The notes beneath the pieces are model-generated. The model did not search any database. It was given only the letters and a program-made list of their open reading frames with translations, and was not told the DNA's origin. Shown piece by piece: positions 36,121 through 45,587 of a stretch of DNA of 64,000 nucleotides. Position 1 is the first letter of the stretch. Each line of letters begins with the position of its first letter. The stretch covers positions 146,349 to 210,348 of the forward strand of contig NZ_PUBZ01000092.1 of NCBI RefSeq assembly GCF_003205875.1, given 5' to 3'. The DNA is from Herpetosiphon llansteffanensis. GTDB lineage: Bacteria > Chloroflexota > Chloroflexia > Chloroflexales > Herpetosiphonaceae. The position numbers were made by a program, and so were the translations under genes.

Positions 36121-36361
36121 AAATGACGTTGACCAAGATGAGTAAATTATTGGTTCCCGCCAGAGATTGGGTGTCGGCGGCTGAAAGCACCCTCGGTTGA
36201 GCAATAATTGAACGTGGCTTGGAAGTCGATCAACTGAAATTCAGTAAGTTGGTTCGGGTGCGCCCGTTATCGCGCTCATGAGTGATGTTGCTACGGCAAC
36301 ATAATCAAGGTGGTACCACGAGTTTCCTCTCGTCCTTGTTGGGCGTGGGGTTTTTGTTTTT
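36121..36361 (+). promoter_or_regulatory. T-box leader with valine specifier
   Basis: The T-box sequence AAGGTGGTACCACG is at 36307-36320, and the antiterminator's second strand ends in CGTCCTT. In stem I, CCAAG (36133-36137) pairs with CTTGG (36218-36222), and GTTGA (36128-36132) with TCAAC (36230-36234). Between them is the specifier loop with GTC at 36225-36227, a valine codon. The competing terminator is a ten-pair hairpin with one mismatch followed by TTTTTGTTTTT. Uncharged tRNA-Val should favour read-through into the genes below, which end with valS. Confidence 0.9.
36331..36360 (+). terminator. T-box regulated terminator
   Basis: CTCGTCC pairs with GGGCGTGGGG across TTGTT, then TTTTTGTTTTT. 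It shares bases with the T-box antiterminator. Confidence 0.85.
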
Positions 36362-36388
36362 AGCGGCAATCTTCAACGAGGGAATGTG

Positions 36389-38158
36389 ATGGAAGCAACC
36401 AATTGGCAGCATGCAGTTGCCCAAGCCTTAGATCAAAACAATCATCAGCGCGCCAAACAGTTGCTAGCTACGGTTATTCGCCAACATCCGCAAGAACGTG
36501 AGGCTTGGCGCATTTTAGCTACCATCGTGACTGATGCTGCCCAAAAGGCCGAATGTTTGCGCCGAATTGCCGCAATTGATGATGCTGCACCAATTACGCC
36601 CTTGGCCAGCAACCCACGTGCCGAGCCAATGCCAAGTCCAGAGCGGCGCATTCTGTCAATCGCCAAAAAAACAATCCCGCTGGCTGATGCTCAGTCGACA
36701 ACCCAACTAGCGTCCAGTGCGGAGCAAGCCATGCAGGCCAATAGCAAAAAAACAATCCCGCTGGCTGATGCTCAGCCTACCACGCAGCTAGCAGCAAGCG
36801 ATATTAAAACAACGCCGCTTTATGCATCTCAGTCAACGACCGAGCTTGGGCCAAATACCGCCAACGCGGATCTGCCAACGCTGCGCTTGAGCCAACCAAC
36901 GGCGGCCACACCTAAGCAGCCCCGTTCGCTGCCCAAAACGCTGATCCTGCTTGGAGCAAGTTTATGTGGCATTGGGTTGTTGCTATTGCTTGGCCTGCAA
37001 ATCTGGCCGTTATTGCAAACAAGCGACAAAACTGCTGCCATTGCAGAGCCGCAGCAAGTTGACATTGCGCTGAATATCGTGCGTTCAGGCGTTGGTCAAA
37101 CGCCAATGACCGATCAGGCAATGGTCTATTTTGAAATTGAGAATCCCAGCGATCAAGCGTTATACAACATTCCCTATACCATGACCCTGACCAGTCAAAC
37201 CAATAAAGTGCTAAAAAATACCAATACAATTGAATTGCTGCTGCCCAAGCAAAAAATCGTTGTGACCGATGGCGTATTTACTGGAATGAAATTTCGTGCC
37301 AAAAGTATCGAAATTAGTTTAGGCAAGGGCTATCCAATTGTCTTTGATCAAGCTATTCCAAAGCCAAAGCTCGAGGTTGTTACCACAAATGGCATTAATT
37401 ATCTTCCTGATAATTTAGAGGCGCGAGGCGATACCTATATTGTCTATAATGTTGTTGCAACTCCTAGTACAGAAATTATTACTTCAACATTTGTATCAAT
37501 GTTGCTGTATGACAAAAACGATACCATTATTGGTGCTGGTTCCGATTTTATCGACATTATTGGTGAATCTGATTTAGAAACAAATCGGAATAATAAAACA
37601 TTAGTCTATACCAGCATCTGGAAAGATACAGAAGTGGCTCGGGTTGAAATTGTGCCAGCATTTAGCTTGGCAACATTCAATCAACAGCCACCAATTAAAG
37701 CAGCAAAGCCCGAATTTGATCAAATGTGGTTGGGTGAATATATTCCGGCAGTTGATCCGCCATACCATGTTAGTGAAAGTGTCGATTATCAAAGTTTGCC
37801 GCCAACATCTGGTTATCATGCAGCGTATCCTGCTGATTGGGGCTATCATTTTTATGATGTTCAGGATGAAGCACTTGTGCATAATCTAGAACATGGCGGG
37901 GTGATTATTTTTTATAATCCGCAACTCATTACGCCGTCAGAGCTTATTCAATTAGAAGCAACGTTCAATACGCTCTACCAGCGCAATGATCATACTATTT
38001 TCCGCTTGCGCATGAATTTGGATGCGACAGTGGCAATGACCGCGTGGGAATATCGTTTGATGCTACGCGATAATGCAAATCTCGATGCAGTTAATACATT
38101 TTTCAGCGAGCATATTGCTCGTGGCCCAGAATGCGTAAACTTACGCTGCCCTAATTAA
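36389..38158 (+). CDS. Membrane protein with TPR-like start and DUF3105 domain
   Basis: This 589-residue protein has a helical TPR-like N-terminus (about 1-70). A low-complexity region follows in which KKTIPLADAQ plus TTQLA is repeated twice (around 92-133). There is one transmembrane segment (LILLGASLCGIGLLLLLGLQIW, about 185-206) and an extracytoplasmic beta-rich region. The C-terminal DUF3105 domain is marked by DEALVHNLEHGGVIIFYN. Its function is unknown. It starts at the ATG at 36389, spaced from GAGGG. It lies between the T-box leader and valS, so it should be co-regulated by tRNA-Val charging, which is unusual for this family. Confidence 0.75.
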   Translation: MEATNWQHAVAQALDQNNHQRAKQLLATVIRQHPQEREAWRILATIVTDAAQKAECLRRIAAIDDAAPITPLASNPRAEPMPSPERRILSIAKKTIPLADAQSTTQLASSAEQAMQANSKKTIPLADAQPTTQLAASDIKTTPLYASQSTTELGPNTANADLPTLRLSQPTAATPKQPRSLPKTLILLGASLCGIGLLLLLGLQIWPLLQTSDKTAAIAEPQQVDIALNIVRSGVGQTPMTDQAMVYFEIENPSDQALYNIPYTMTLTSQTNKVLKNTNTIELLLPKQKIVVTDGVFTGMKFRAKSIEISLGKGYPIVFDQAIPKPKLEVVTTNGINYLPDNLEARGDTYIVYNVVATPSTEIITSTFVSMLLYDKNDTIIGAGSDFIDIIGESDLETNRNNKTLVYTSIWKDTEVARVEIVPAFSLATFNQQPPIKAAKPEFDQMWLGEYIPAVDPPYHVSESVDYQSLPPTSGYHAAYPADWGYHFYDVQDEALVHNLEHGGVIIFYNPQLITPSELIQLEATFNTLYQRNDHTIFRLRMNLDATVAMTAWEYRLMLRDNANLDAVNTFFSEHIARGPECVNLRCPN

Positions 38159-38179
38159 TTCTAGTTTGAGGTTGGAACC

Positions 38180-40945
38180 ATGACGTTAAATGAGCATTTA
38201 AAACGGGCTTTGGCCGAGGCCGATCTTGGCCAAGCCTACGAAGCCGCCAAAGTCGAGGAGCATCTGTACAAATGGTGGGAAGCGGCGGGCTATTTCAAGC
38301 CAACTGCGGCCAATGGCAAAGATCCATTTGTGATTGCGATTCCGCCGCCCAACGTGACTGGGGTGCTGCACACTGGCCACGGCTTGACCAATACAATCGA
38401 GGATATTTTGACCCGCTGGCATCGCATGCTCGGCCAACCAACGTTGTGGGTTCCTGGCACCGACCATGCCGGCATCGCCACCCAAAACGTGGTTGAAAAG
38501 CAACTTGCCAAGGTTGGCAAAACCCGCCACGACCTTGGCCGCGAGGATTTTCTCGATGCTGTTTGGGAATGGAAAGGCCGTTCGCACTCAACGATTACCA
38601 GTCAACTACGCCGCCTCGGTTCGTCGGTCGATTGGCAGCGCGAACGCTTTACGCTTGACGAAGGTTTGTCGCAAGCGGTCGTCGTGGCTTTCAAACGCTT
38701 ATACGACGATGGCTTGATCTATCGCGGTACACGTTTGGTCAACTGGTGTCCACGCTGTCTCTCGGCAATCTCGGATCTCGAAGTGGTCTATCGCGATGAG
38801 CAAGAGCAAGGCAATTTGTGGCATATTCGCTATAAAGTTGCGACTGATCTGAATGATACTGAATGGCGCATCAGCGAAGGCGATCAATCGATTACGATCG
38901 CCACGACGCGCCCAGAAACCTTGCTCGCCGACGTGGCGGTAGCGGTGCATCCAGACGATGAGCGCTACGCCAATTTGGTAGGCAAATTTGTGCTGCTGCC
39001 AGCCTTGGGCCGCCAAATTCCGATTATCGCCGATACCTATGTCGAGCGCGAGTTTGGCACTGGAGCGCTCAAAATTACGCCCGGCCACGATCCAAATGAC
39101 TATATCGTTGGTCAACGTCACAACTTGCCAATTCTCAATATGCTGAATCTTGATGCAACGATCAATGCTGAAGGTGGCATTTATGCTGGCCTCGACCGTT
39201 TTGAGGCTCGGAAGCGCTTGGTCGCCGATTTAACCGAAACTGGCAATTTGGTCGAAACCAAGCCCCACTTGATGAAGATTGGCCGTTGCGAGCGCTGCGA
39301 TACCATTGTCGAGCCGTTGATCAGCACCCAGTGGTTTGTTAAAACTCAACCCTTGGCCGAGCCTGCCATAGCCGCCGTGCGCGAAGGCCGCACCAAAATC
39401 GTGCCCGAACGCTTCAACAAAATCTATTTCCACTGGATGGAAAACATTCAAGATTGGTGTATTAGCCGCCAACTCTGGTGGGGCCATCGGATTCCGGTTT
39501 GGTACGGCCCCGATAACCATATGTTTGTCGAGTTGAATGCTACCGATGCCATGGCTGCCGCCACTACCCATTATGGTCAAGTTGTTGACCTACGCCAAGA
39601 CGAAGACGTGCTTGATACGTGGTTCTCATCGGGCTTGTGGCCGTTCAGCATTTTGGGCTGGCCCGATGTTGAACACCCTGATTTCAAGCAGTTTTACCCA
39701 AACACGCTGCTCGAAACTGGCTACGATATTCTGTTTTTCTGGGTCGCGCGCATGATGATGTTGGGCCTATATCTCACCGGCAAAGAGCCATTCGAATGGG
39801 TCTATTTGCATGGGCTGGTGCGCGATGAACATGGCCGCAAAATGTCGAAATCGTTGGGCAATCAGGTCGATCCGCTCGATTTGATCGATCAATATGGCAC
39901 TGATGCGTTGCGTTTTACCTTCGCCACCTCATCAACACCAGGCCAAGATTTTGCCTTGCAACCAACCCGTTTGGATTCAGCGCGCTCGTTCGCCAACAAA
40001 ATTTGGAATGCAACCCGCTTTGTAATTTCAAAATTGGGCGATTTGCCGCGCACTGCTGACAGCAACATTAGCGTCGCAAGCTTGAATGCTGAAGCCTACA
40101 CCGTGGCTGATCGCTGGATTCTCTCGCGCTTCAATCGCTTGGCTGGCGATGTTGAGCGCTTGATGAATAGTTTCAATTTGGGCGAAGCTGGTCGCCAAAT
40201 CCAAACCTTCTTCTGGGATGAATTTGCCGATTGGTACATTGAAACCGCCAAAATTCAAATTGATACTGGCGACGAGCAGCAGCAATTGCGCACCCGCCAA
40301 ACGCTGTATAGCGTGTTGGAAGGTACATTGCGTTTGCTGCACCCATTTATGCCGTTTGTCAGCGAGGCTGCTTGGCAAAAATTGAACAACAGCGAGCAAA
40401 CTACGCCAACTCCAGCCGCCTTGATTATCGCCGAATATCCGTTGATCGATTCGGCAATGCTCAACGAGCAAGCTGAACGCGATTGGGAATTGGTGCAAAA
40501 TATCATTCGCGGCGTGCGGAACGTGCGTACCGAAACCGGCGTGGAAGCAGTCAAATGGATCGAAGCCTTGATTGCTGCTGGCTCTGCAAGCGCCATGCTC
40601 ACCGAACAAGCTGCGATCATCAGCCGTTTGGCGCGCATCGCTCCCGATAAATTAATCATCAGCGAAACTCTGAGCGAGCGCCCAGAGCAAGCCACAACCT
40701 TGGTTATTTCGCCAGTCGAAGTGGTATTGCCTTTGGCGGGCATGGTCGATTTGGCCGCCGAACGCGAACGGCTCAACAAGGAGCTTGAACGGGTCGAGGC
40801 CGATGTCGAGCGCCGCCGCACGAAGCTTGGCAACGAGAACTTCGTGGCCAAAGCCAAGCCCGAAGTTGTGCAAAAGGAGCGCGAAGCCTTGGCTGCCCAA
40901 GAGCTAGCCGCCACAACCTTGCGCGAACGCTTGGCAAGTTTCTAA
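38180..40945 (+). CDS. valS: Valyl-tRNA synthetase
   Basis: This 921-residue class I synthetase is of standard length. The HIGH-type motif is in NVTGVLHTGHGL and the KMSKS motif in GRKMSKSLGNQ. The editing domain is present (ITIATTRPETLLADVAVAVHPDD). An anticodon-binding helical domain and a C-terminal coiled coil (LAAERERLNKELERVEADVERRR) follow. It charges tRNA-Val. It follows the DUF3105 gene by 21 bases, so it should be under the T-box with the matching GUC specifier. Confidence 0.97.
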   Translation: MTLNEHLKRALAEADLGQAYEAAKVEEHLYKWWEAAGYFKPTAANGKDPFVIAIPPPNVTGVLHTGHGLTNTIEDILTRWHRMLGQPTLWVPGTDHAGIATQNVVEKQLAKVGKTRHDLGREDFLDAVWEWKGRSHSTITSQLRRLGSSVDWQRERFTLDEGLSQAVVVAFKRLYDDGLIYRGTRLVNWCPRCLSAISDLEVVYRDEQEQGNLWHIRYKVATDLNDTEWRISEGDQSITIATTRPETLLADVAVAVHPDDERYANLVGKFVLLPALGRQIPIIADTYVEREFGTGALKITPGHDPNDYIVGQRHNLPILNMLNLDATINAEGGIYAGLDRFEARKRLVADLTETGNLVETKPHLMKIGRCERCDTIVEPLISTQWFVKTQPLAEPAIAAVREGRTKIVPERFNKIYFHWMENIQDWCISRQLWWGHRIPVWYGPDNHMFVELNATDAMAAATTHYGQVVDLRQDEDVLDTWFSSGLWPFSILGWPDVEHPDFKQFYPNTLLETGYDILFFWVARMMMLGLYLTGKEPFEWVYLHGLVRDEHGRKMSKSLGNQVDPLDLIDQYGTDALRFTFATSSTPGQDFALQPTRLDSARSFANKIWNATRFVISKLGDLPRTADSNISVASLNAEAYTVADRWILSRFNRLAGDVERLMNSFNLGEAGRQIQTFFWDEFADWYIETAKIQIDTGDEQQQLRTRQTLYSVLEGTLRLLHPFMPFVSEAAWQKLNNSEQTTPTPAALIIAEYPLIDSAMLNEQAERDWELVQNIIRGVRNVRTETGVEAVKWIEALIAAGSASAMLTEQAAIISRLARIAPDKLIISETLSERPEQATTLVISPVEVVLPLAGMVDLAAERERLNKELERVEADVERRRTKLGNENFVAKAKPEVVQKEREALAAQELAATTLRERLASF

Positions 40946-41615
40946 GCGCGTGGTCAGCGAGTAGCGGTCGGGGTTCAGGGGCTGGGGATCGGTTCGTCCG
41001 TCCCAGCCCCATTCGTTTTGATCCACGAAAGTCACAAAGGCTGTTTTTTTAGCCACGAATTGCACGAATTCTACGAATAATTATTTTTAGCCACAGATTG
41101 CACAGATTGATTTGATTATCGTTCCGATAGCCCAAAGCCTATAGCCGATAGCCATGGTTCCGCTACGCCGCTGCGTTAAAAGCCCAATCACAAAGCACGG
41201 AAACCGCGAAAATCGCGAAGATCGCGAATACGTATTTTTCACCACAGATTGCACAGATTTGTATGATGATGTTCTTTATAGCCCATAGCCTAGCGCCTAT
41301 AGCCTTATCCCTTTTTTCGCCACAGATTGCACAGATTTGTATGATGATGTTCTTTATAGCCCAAAGCCCAAAGCCCAAAGCCATGGTTCCTCTGCGCCGC
41401 TGCGTTAAAAATGTAATCCACGAAGGACGAAACCGCGAAAATCGCGAAGATCGCGAATACGTATTTTTAGCCACAGATTGATTTGGTTATCGTTCCGATA
41501 GCCCAAAGTCTAGAGCCTATAGCCTCATTGCTCTGCGCTATTTTTTGACATCCTAACTAATCCTCGCTAGCCTATACCCTAGAGCCTTCGGGTAATCGCT
41601 AGCGAGGATTGGTCA
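40946..41615. other. Intergenic region of word-like repeats
   Basis: This 670-base gap has no convincing gene. It holds repeated words: TTGCACAGATTTGTATGATG at about 41248 and 41325, CGCGAAAATCGCGAAGATCG at about 41207 and 41432, and several versions of ATAGCCCAAAGCC. These look like degenerate mobile or slippage-derived sequence. Confidence 0.6.
41207..41467. repeat. Intergenic direct repeats
   Basis: Two word groups each occur twice in this stretch: one around TTTGTATGATGATGTTCTTTA (truncated) at about 41257-41278 and 41335-41356, and one around AAATCGCGAAGATCGCGAA at about 41212-41230 and 41438-41456. Confidence 0.7.
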
Positions 41616-43070
41616 ATGCGAACAGTTAAAGTGCTGGTTGGACTCGTGGTTGTGATCGGATTGGGCCTGATTTGGTATGGGTTGCGGCCTCAAGCTAGCC
41701 CAGATTGGCAGACATTCACGCCAAAAACTATCCCAATTGAGCAAGCAGAGCTGGCCAATCCTGGGCGCGGGCTGTATCAATGGCGCGGCCAAACCATGAT
41801 TTGTCCAGCAGCATTAATTTCGAATCGCGAGCGCTACGATCGCTGGACGTGGGCGGCGCTTGAGCCAAGCGAAAATCAATACGATTGGCAGCCAATCCAC
41901 CGATTGCTAGATAACGCCGAGCAGCAAGGCCAGCGGGTTTGGATTGGCTTAGGAGCGAGTGCTGGCCCCAACAGCAGCGGTCCGTTTATGCCTGAATATT
42001 TGCAACAGGCAGAATTTGGCGCGAGCTTTGAGGGCGATTGGTATCCAAATTACAATCATCAGTATGTGCAGGCACGACTTGAAGCCTTGCTCGATGGATT
42101 TGTGGCCGAATTTGCTGGCGATCAGCGGATTTTGGGCGTACAGATGCGCAGTTATGGCCGCTATGGCGAGGGCTATTTGCCGTGGAATGCTGCTAAAAGC
42201 CATGGAATGTGGGCGAGTGATAGCACGGCCCGTTGGTTGGTTGATGCCTGGCACAGTCGGCTCAGCCAGCATTTTCTCATTTCGATTCCGCTAAGCAATA
42301 ATCCTGTGTTTTATTATGCGATGACCAAACAACCCTATTGGAGCATCACCCGCGATGCGTTGGGCATGCCCGAGCAAATGCAAAATATCGATCAATTGAT
42401 CCAAAGTGATGTCATGATTGATGGCATGGCGATTGGCCCGTTGGTGGCTGAGCGCTGGAAATACGCGCCGATTTTTAGCGAAATGATTGGCGAATATGGA
42501 GAGCACGATTATAGTGGCCAGTTTTTGGCGGCCCAAACTCAAGTCATTTCGTATCATATTTCGTATGTGAGCAATGGCAATTTTGCTCAGCCCTATCGCG
42601 AAAGTCCGTGGGATTTTTGGCGCGATCCGCTGAATTGCCCTGAACAAGCCAGCAATTGGACGCAGGCTGATCTTCAGTATTTTGGGCTGGCAGGCAAATT
42701 AGCTGGTTATCGTTATGCGCCAAGCACCATCAAACTCGCAGTGAGCGATCAGCAACTGCACATCGAAAGCATGTGGCAAAACGCTGGTGTTGCGCCAATC
42801 TATGAGCGCTGGCCGCTAGTATGGCAATTGCGTGATCAGGCTCAGACGGTGGTGTGGCAAGCAGAAGCGAGCCTTGATTTGCGCCTTGTGCTCCCAACCC
42901 AAGCCTATCAGCATAGCCAACAATTTGATCAATTTTCGTTGCCAGCAGGCGAATACGAATTGAGCGTGGTTGCACCTGCAATCAATCGCTATGTGCAGCC
43001 ATTACAGTTGGCGATTGAAGGCAAGCAGGATGATGGGCGTTATCGGCTTGGAATTCTGAGCATTCGTTAA
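41616..43070 (+). CDS. DUF4832-type putative glycoside-hydrolase-like protein
   Basis: This 484-residue protein has an N-terminal membrane anchor (VLVGLVVVIGLGLIWYGL). Its TIM-barrel-like part starts with NPGRGLYQWRG and TWAALEPSENQYDWQPIHRLLD, a pattern seen in DUF4832 and GH42-like proteins. A C-terminal beta domain follows (DQFSLPAGEYELSVVAP). I do not see enough to name a substrate or catalytic pair. It is a single gene after the repeat-rich gap. Confidence 0.65.
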   Translation: MRTVKVLVGLVVVIGLGLIWYGLRPQASPDWQTFTPKTIPIEQAELANPGRGLYQWRGQTMICPAALISNRERYDRWTWAALEPSENQYDWQPIHRLLDNAEQQGQRVWIGLGASAGPNSSGPFMPEYLQQAEFGASFEGDWYPNYNHQYVQARLEALLDGFVAEFAGDQRILGVQMRSYGRYGEGYLPWNAAKSHGMWASDSTARWLVDAWHSRLSQHFLISIPLSNNPVFYYAMTKQPYWSITRDALGMPEQMQNIDQLIQSDVMIDGMAIGPLVAERWKYAPIFSEMIGEYGEHDYSGQFLAAQTQVISYHISYVSNGNFAQPYRESPWDFWRDPLNCPEQASNWTQADLQYFGLAGKLAGYRYAPSTIKLAVSDQQLHIESMWQNAGVAPIYERWPLVWQLRDQAQTVVWQAEASLDLRLVLPTQAYQHSQQFDQFSLPAGEYELSVVAPAINRYVQPLQLAIEGKQDDGRYRLGILSIR

Positions 43071-43171
43071 TATCTCATTTTGGGCCGATTGCAAAAAACG
43101 TGGCACAATACAAGCAAGGCTTTTTTGGCTATAAACTTGGCTTAATTGGCTTAAACTCACGCTTGCGACGG

Positions 43172-43200
43172 TTGCGATGGCCTGATTCCTAGGCTATAAT
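43172..43200 (+). promoter_or_regulatory. Promoter of miaB
   Basis: TTGCGA (43172-43177), a 17-base spacer and a perfect TATAAT (43195-43200) lie 41 bases before the miaB start. Confidence 0.65.
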
Positions 43201-43241
43201 GCTGCGACTTTTGCTATTAACGACGTAAAGGCTATAGGGTT

Positions 43242-44561
43242 ATGCAACGAAATCGCTATTTTGTATGGACAGTTGGCTGTCAAATGAACGTCTCTGATTC
43301 AGAGCGTCTCGAATCGGCGCTGCAAGGGGTAGGCTATACTCCTGCTGAGCAAGCCGAAGATGCCGATTTTATTGTATTAAATTCGTGCTCAGTGCGCGCC
43401 AATGCTGAAGAAAAGATTATCGGCAAAATTACCGATATTCAACGCATCAAGCGCGAGCGGCCTGATACCAAAATTGTGTTGTGGGGCTGTATGGTCGGCC
43501 CAAATAATCAATCGATCTTCAAGAAAAAATTACCAATGGTTGATCACTTTGTCTCGCCATCGGCAGTTGACGAAGTGTTGGCCTTAGCGCCAAACCCAAT
43601 CTACCAGCTTGACGAACCAGCCTTGCCAGTCGCCGATTGGGAAGTGCCGCCAGTTAATGTGCATGTGCCAATCAATTATGGCTGCAATATGTCGTGTGCC
43701 TATTGTGTGATTCCGTTGCGCCGTGGCAAAGAGCGCTCACGCCCAATGGCCGAAATTGCCGATGAAGTGCGCCGAATTTGTGCTCGTGGAGCCAAGGAAA
43801 TTACCTTGCTGGGCCAAATTGTCGATTCGTATGGCCACGATTTGCCCGGGCGGCCCGACCTTGCAGATTTGCTCGAACATATTCACGATACCCCTGGTTT
43901 GGTGCGTTTGCGCTTCTTGACCTCGCACCCGGCCTTTATGAGCGAAAAATTATTACACGCAATTGCTCGCTTGCCCAAGGTCATGCCCGACATTAACTTG
44001 CCAATCCAGGCAGGCGATGATCAATTGCTCAAAGTGATGAAGCGCGGCTATACTGTGGCCAAATATACCAAATTGATCGAACGGATTCGCGAGATTGTGC
44101 CAAATGTTTCGTTGAGCACCGATATTATTGTTGGCCATCCTGGCGAAACGCGCGAGATGTTCGAGCGCACGCTGGAAATGGTCGAAAATCTGCGTTTCGA
44201 TAAAGTGCATATTGCGGCCTATTCCTCGCGGCCTGGCACCAAGGCTGGCGAGATGGAGCTTGACCCAGCCTTGGCAGTGGAACATGGCGAAAAGCAATAT
44301 CGCCGAATTGCGCTTGAGCGTTTGCAAGAACGAATTATTACCGAGCGCAACGAAGAGCTTTTGGGTCACGACGTTGAAGTTTTGGTCGAAGAATTTACCA
44401 AAGGCAAATGGCGCGGTCGCGATCGCAACAACAAATTGGTCTTTTTCGAAGCTGAAGGCAATTGGTACGGCAAAGTGGTCAACATTCATGTGACCGAAAC
44501 CCGACCATGGTGGCTGGGCGGCGATCTGGTTGGCGAAGCGCTGGCAGTAGGTGCTGTATGA
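43242..44561 (+). CDS. miaB: tRNA-2-methylthio-N6-dimethylallyladenosine synthase MiaB
   Basis: This 439-residue radical SAM methylthiotransferase adds the 2-methylthio group to i6A37 of tRNA. The N-terminal domain has cluster cysteines in WTVGCQMN, LNSCSVR and LWGCMVG. The radical SAM cluster is in NYGCNMSCAYCVIP, and the TRAM domain is at the end. All motifs are intact. The stop overlaps the next gene in an ATGA. Confidence 0.95.
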   Translation: MQRNRYFVWTVGCQMNVSDSERLESALQGVGYTPAEQAEDADFIVLNSCSVRANAEEKIIGKITDIQRIKRERPDTKIVLWGCMVGPNNQSIFKKKLPMVDHFVSPSAVDEVLALAPNPIYQLDEPALPVADWEVPPVNVHVPINYGCNMSCAYCVIPLRRGKERSRPMAEIADEVRRICARGAKEITLLGQIVDSYGHDLPGRPDLADLLEHIHDTPGLVRLRFLTSHPAFMSEKLLHAIARLPKVMPDINLPIQAGDDQLLKVMKRGYTVAKYTKLIERIREIVPNVSLSTDIIVGHPGETREMFERTLEMVENLRFDKVHIAAYSSRPGTKAGEMELDPALAVEHGEKQYRRIALERLQERIITERNEELLGHDVEVLVEEFTKGKWRGRDRNNKLVFFEAEGNWYGKVVNIHVTETRPWWLGGDLVGEALAVGAV

Positions 44562-45505
44562 GCTTCGGCAACGACGATCAACAGCGCGAACGGAACGACG
44601 CAGTATTAAAGGCCTTGGGCGGCGTACCACAACCACCAAGCGCTTCATCGCAAACGTTGCCGCAACAGCCCATGCAGCAAGCTGGTTGGTATCCCGCTGA
44701 TCAGGGCTATCAAGTGCCGAATGTGCCGAATGTGCCGAATGTGCTCGTAACCGAAGAAGGCCAAAGCAGCACGCCAATGGCCTATTGGGTACTGCCCGAT
44801 TTGATTATTGGCTTTCTGATTGCGGTCATTTTGCAAGTAATCATTATGGTTGGCTATATGCTGGCCAAAGGTTTCAGCAGCATTGACGATATTCAAGGTT
44901 TGCTGACTGACCCAACCTTTATGTTGCTGAACGCGCCAACCTTGGGCTTAGGCTTTACCATGGCAAGCATCTTGCGGGTCAACCTGCTGCGCAAATTACC
45001 CTTGGCATGGTTTGGCCTCAATGGCAAAAAACTTGGCCTTGCCTTGGGGCTTGGTTTTGTGGCTGGTATCAGCTTTCTCGTGACCAACTTTATCTCTGGC
45101 TTAATTGGCACAGCGTTGGGCAGCAATCCTGATCAGCAAGATCAATTGATTGGCCCATTTCGCGATGCAAGCAACTTGCAAATTGGCCTCTTTGGCCTGT
45201 TTGTGGTCATTATCGGGCCGTTTTTAGAGGAAGTCTTTTTTCGTGGCTACGCGTTTCGGGCCTTGCGCCAAAAGCTTGGTGTAACCTGGGGCGTTGTGTT
45301 GAGCGCAGTTATGTTTGCCCTGCCACACGTTTTTGGGGTTACGACTGGCTATATTGCCTTGTTGATTCCAATTTTCTTGGGCGGGGTCATTTTAGCAATT
45401 GTCTACCACTACACCAATAACTTGTGGAGCGCTGTTTTAGCCCACGCGATGAACAACTTTGTTGGCTTTCTCGGCCTGCTTGCGGCCTTGAAACTCGACA
45501 TTTAA
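44558..45505 (+). CDS. CPBP-family intramembrane metalloprotease
   Basis: This 315-residue membrane protein has about eight hydrophobic segments and the CPBP (Abi/CAAX protease) motifs: FLEEVFFRGYAFRAL with the EExxxR core, PHVFG, and AHAMNNF. The N-terminal 70 residues are soluble and carry a VPNVPNVPN tandem. The ATG at 44558 overlaps the miaB stop, which is more plausible than a longer frame. Its substrate is not evident from the sequence. Confidence 0.85.
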   Translation: MSFGNDDQQRERNDAVLKALGGVPQPPSASSQTLPQQPMQQAGWYPADQGYQVPNVPNVPNVLVTEEGQSSTPMAYWVLPDLIIGFLIAVILQVIIMVGYMLAKGFSSIDDIQGLLTDPTFMLLNAPTLGLGFTMASILRVNLLRKLPLAWFGLNGKKLGLALGLGFVAGISFLVTNFISGLIGTALGSNPDQQDQLIGPFRDASNLQIGLFGLFVVIIGPFLEEVFFRGYAFRALRQKLGVTWGVVLSAVMFALPHVFGVTTGYIALLIPIFLGGVILAIVYHYTNNLWSAVLAHAMNNFVGFLGLLAALKLDI

Positions 45506-45587
45506 GCACTAGCTGTTTTTGGATTAGTTTAAAGCGGATGCGGCGCGAGCTGCATCCGTTCTGTGTGATTAAAATCTGGAGGAACCA

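Noticed and set aside
36290..36361. A possible tRNA gene near the T-box
   Set aside because: The fold is explained by the T-box antiterminator and terminator; no cloverleaf or CCA-like acceptor was seen.
43953..44777. A 274-codon minus-strand frame over miaB
   Set aside because: It is antisense to a strongly supported gene and has no domain.
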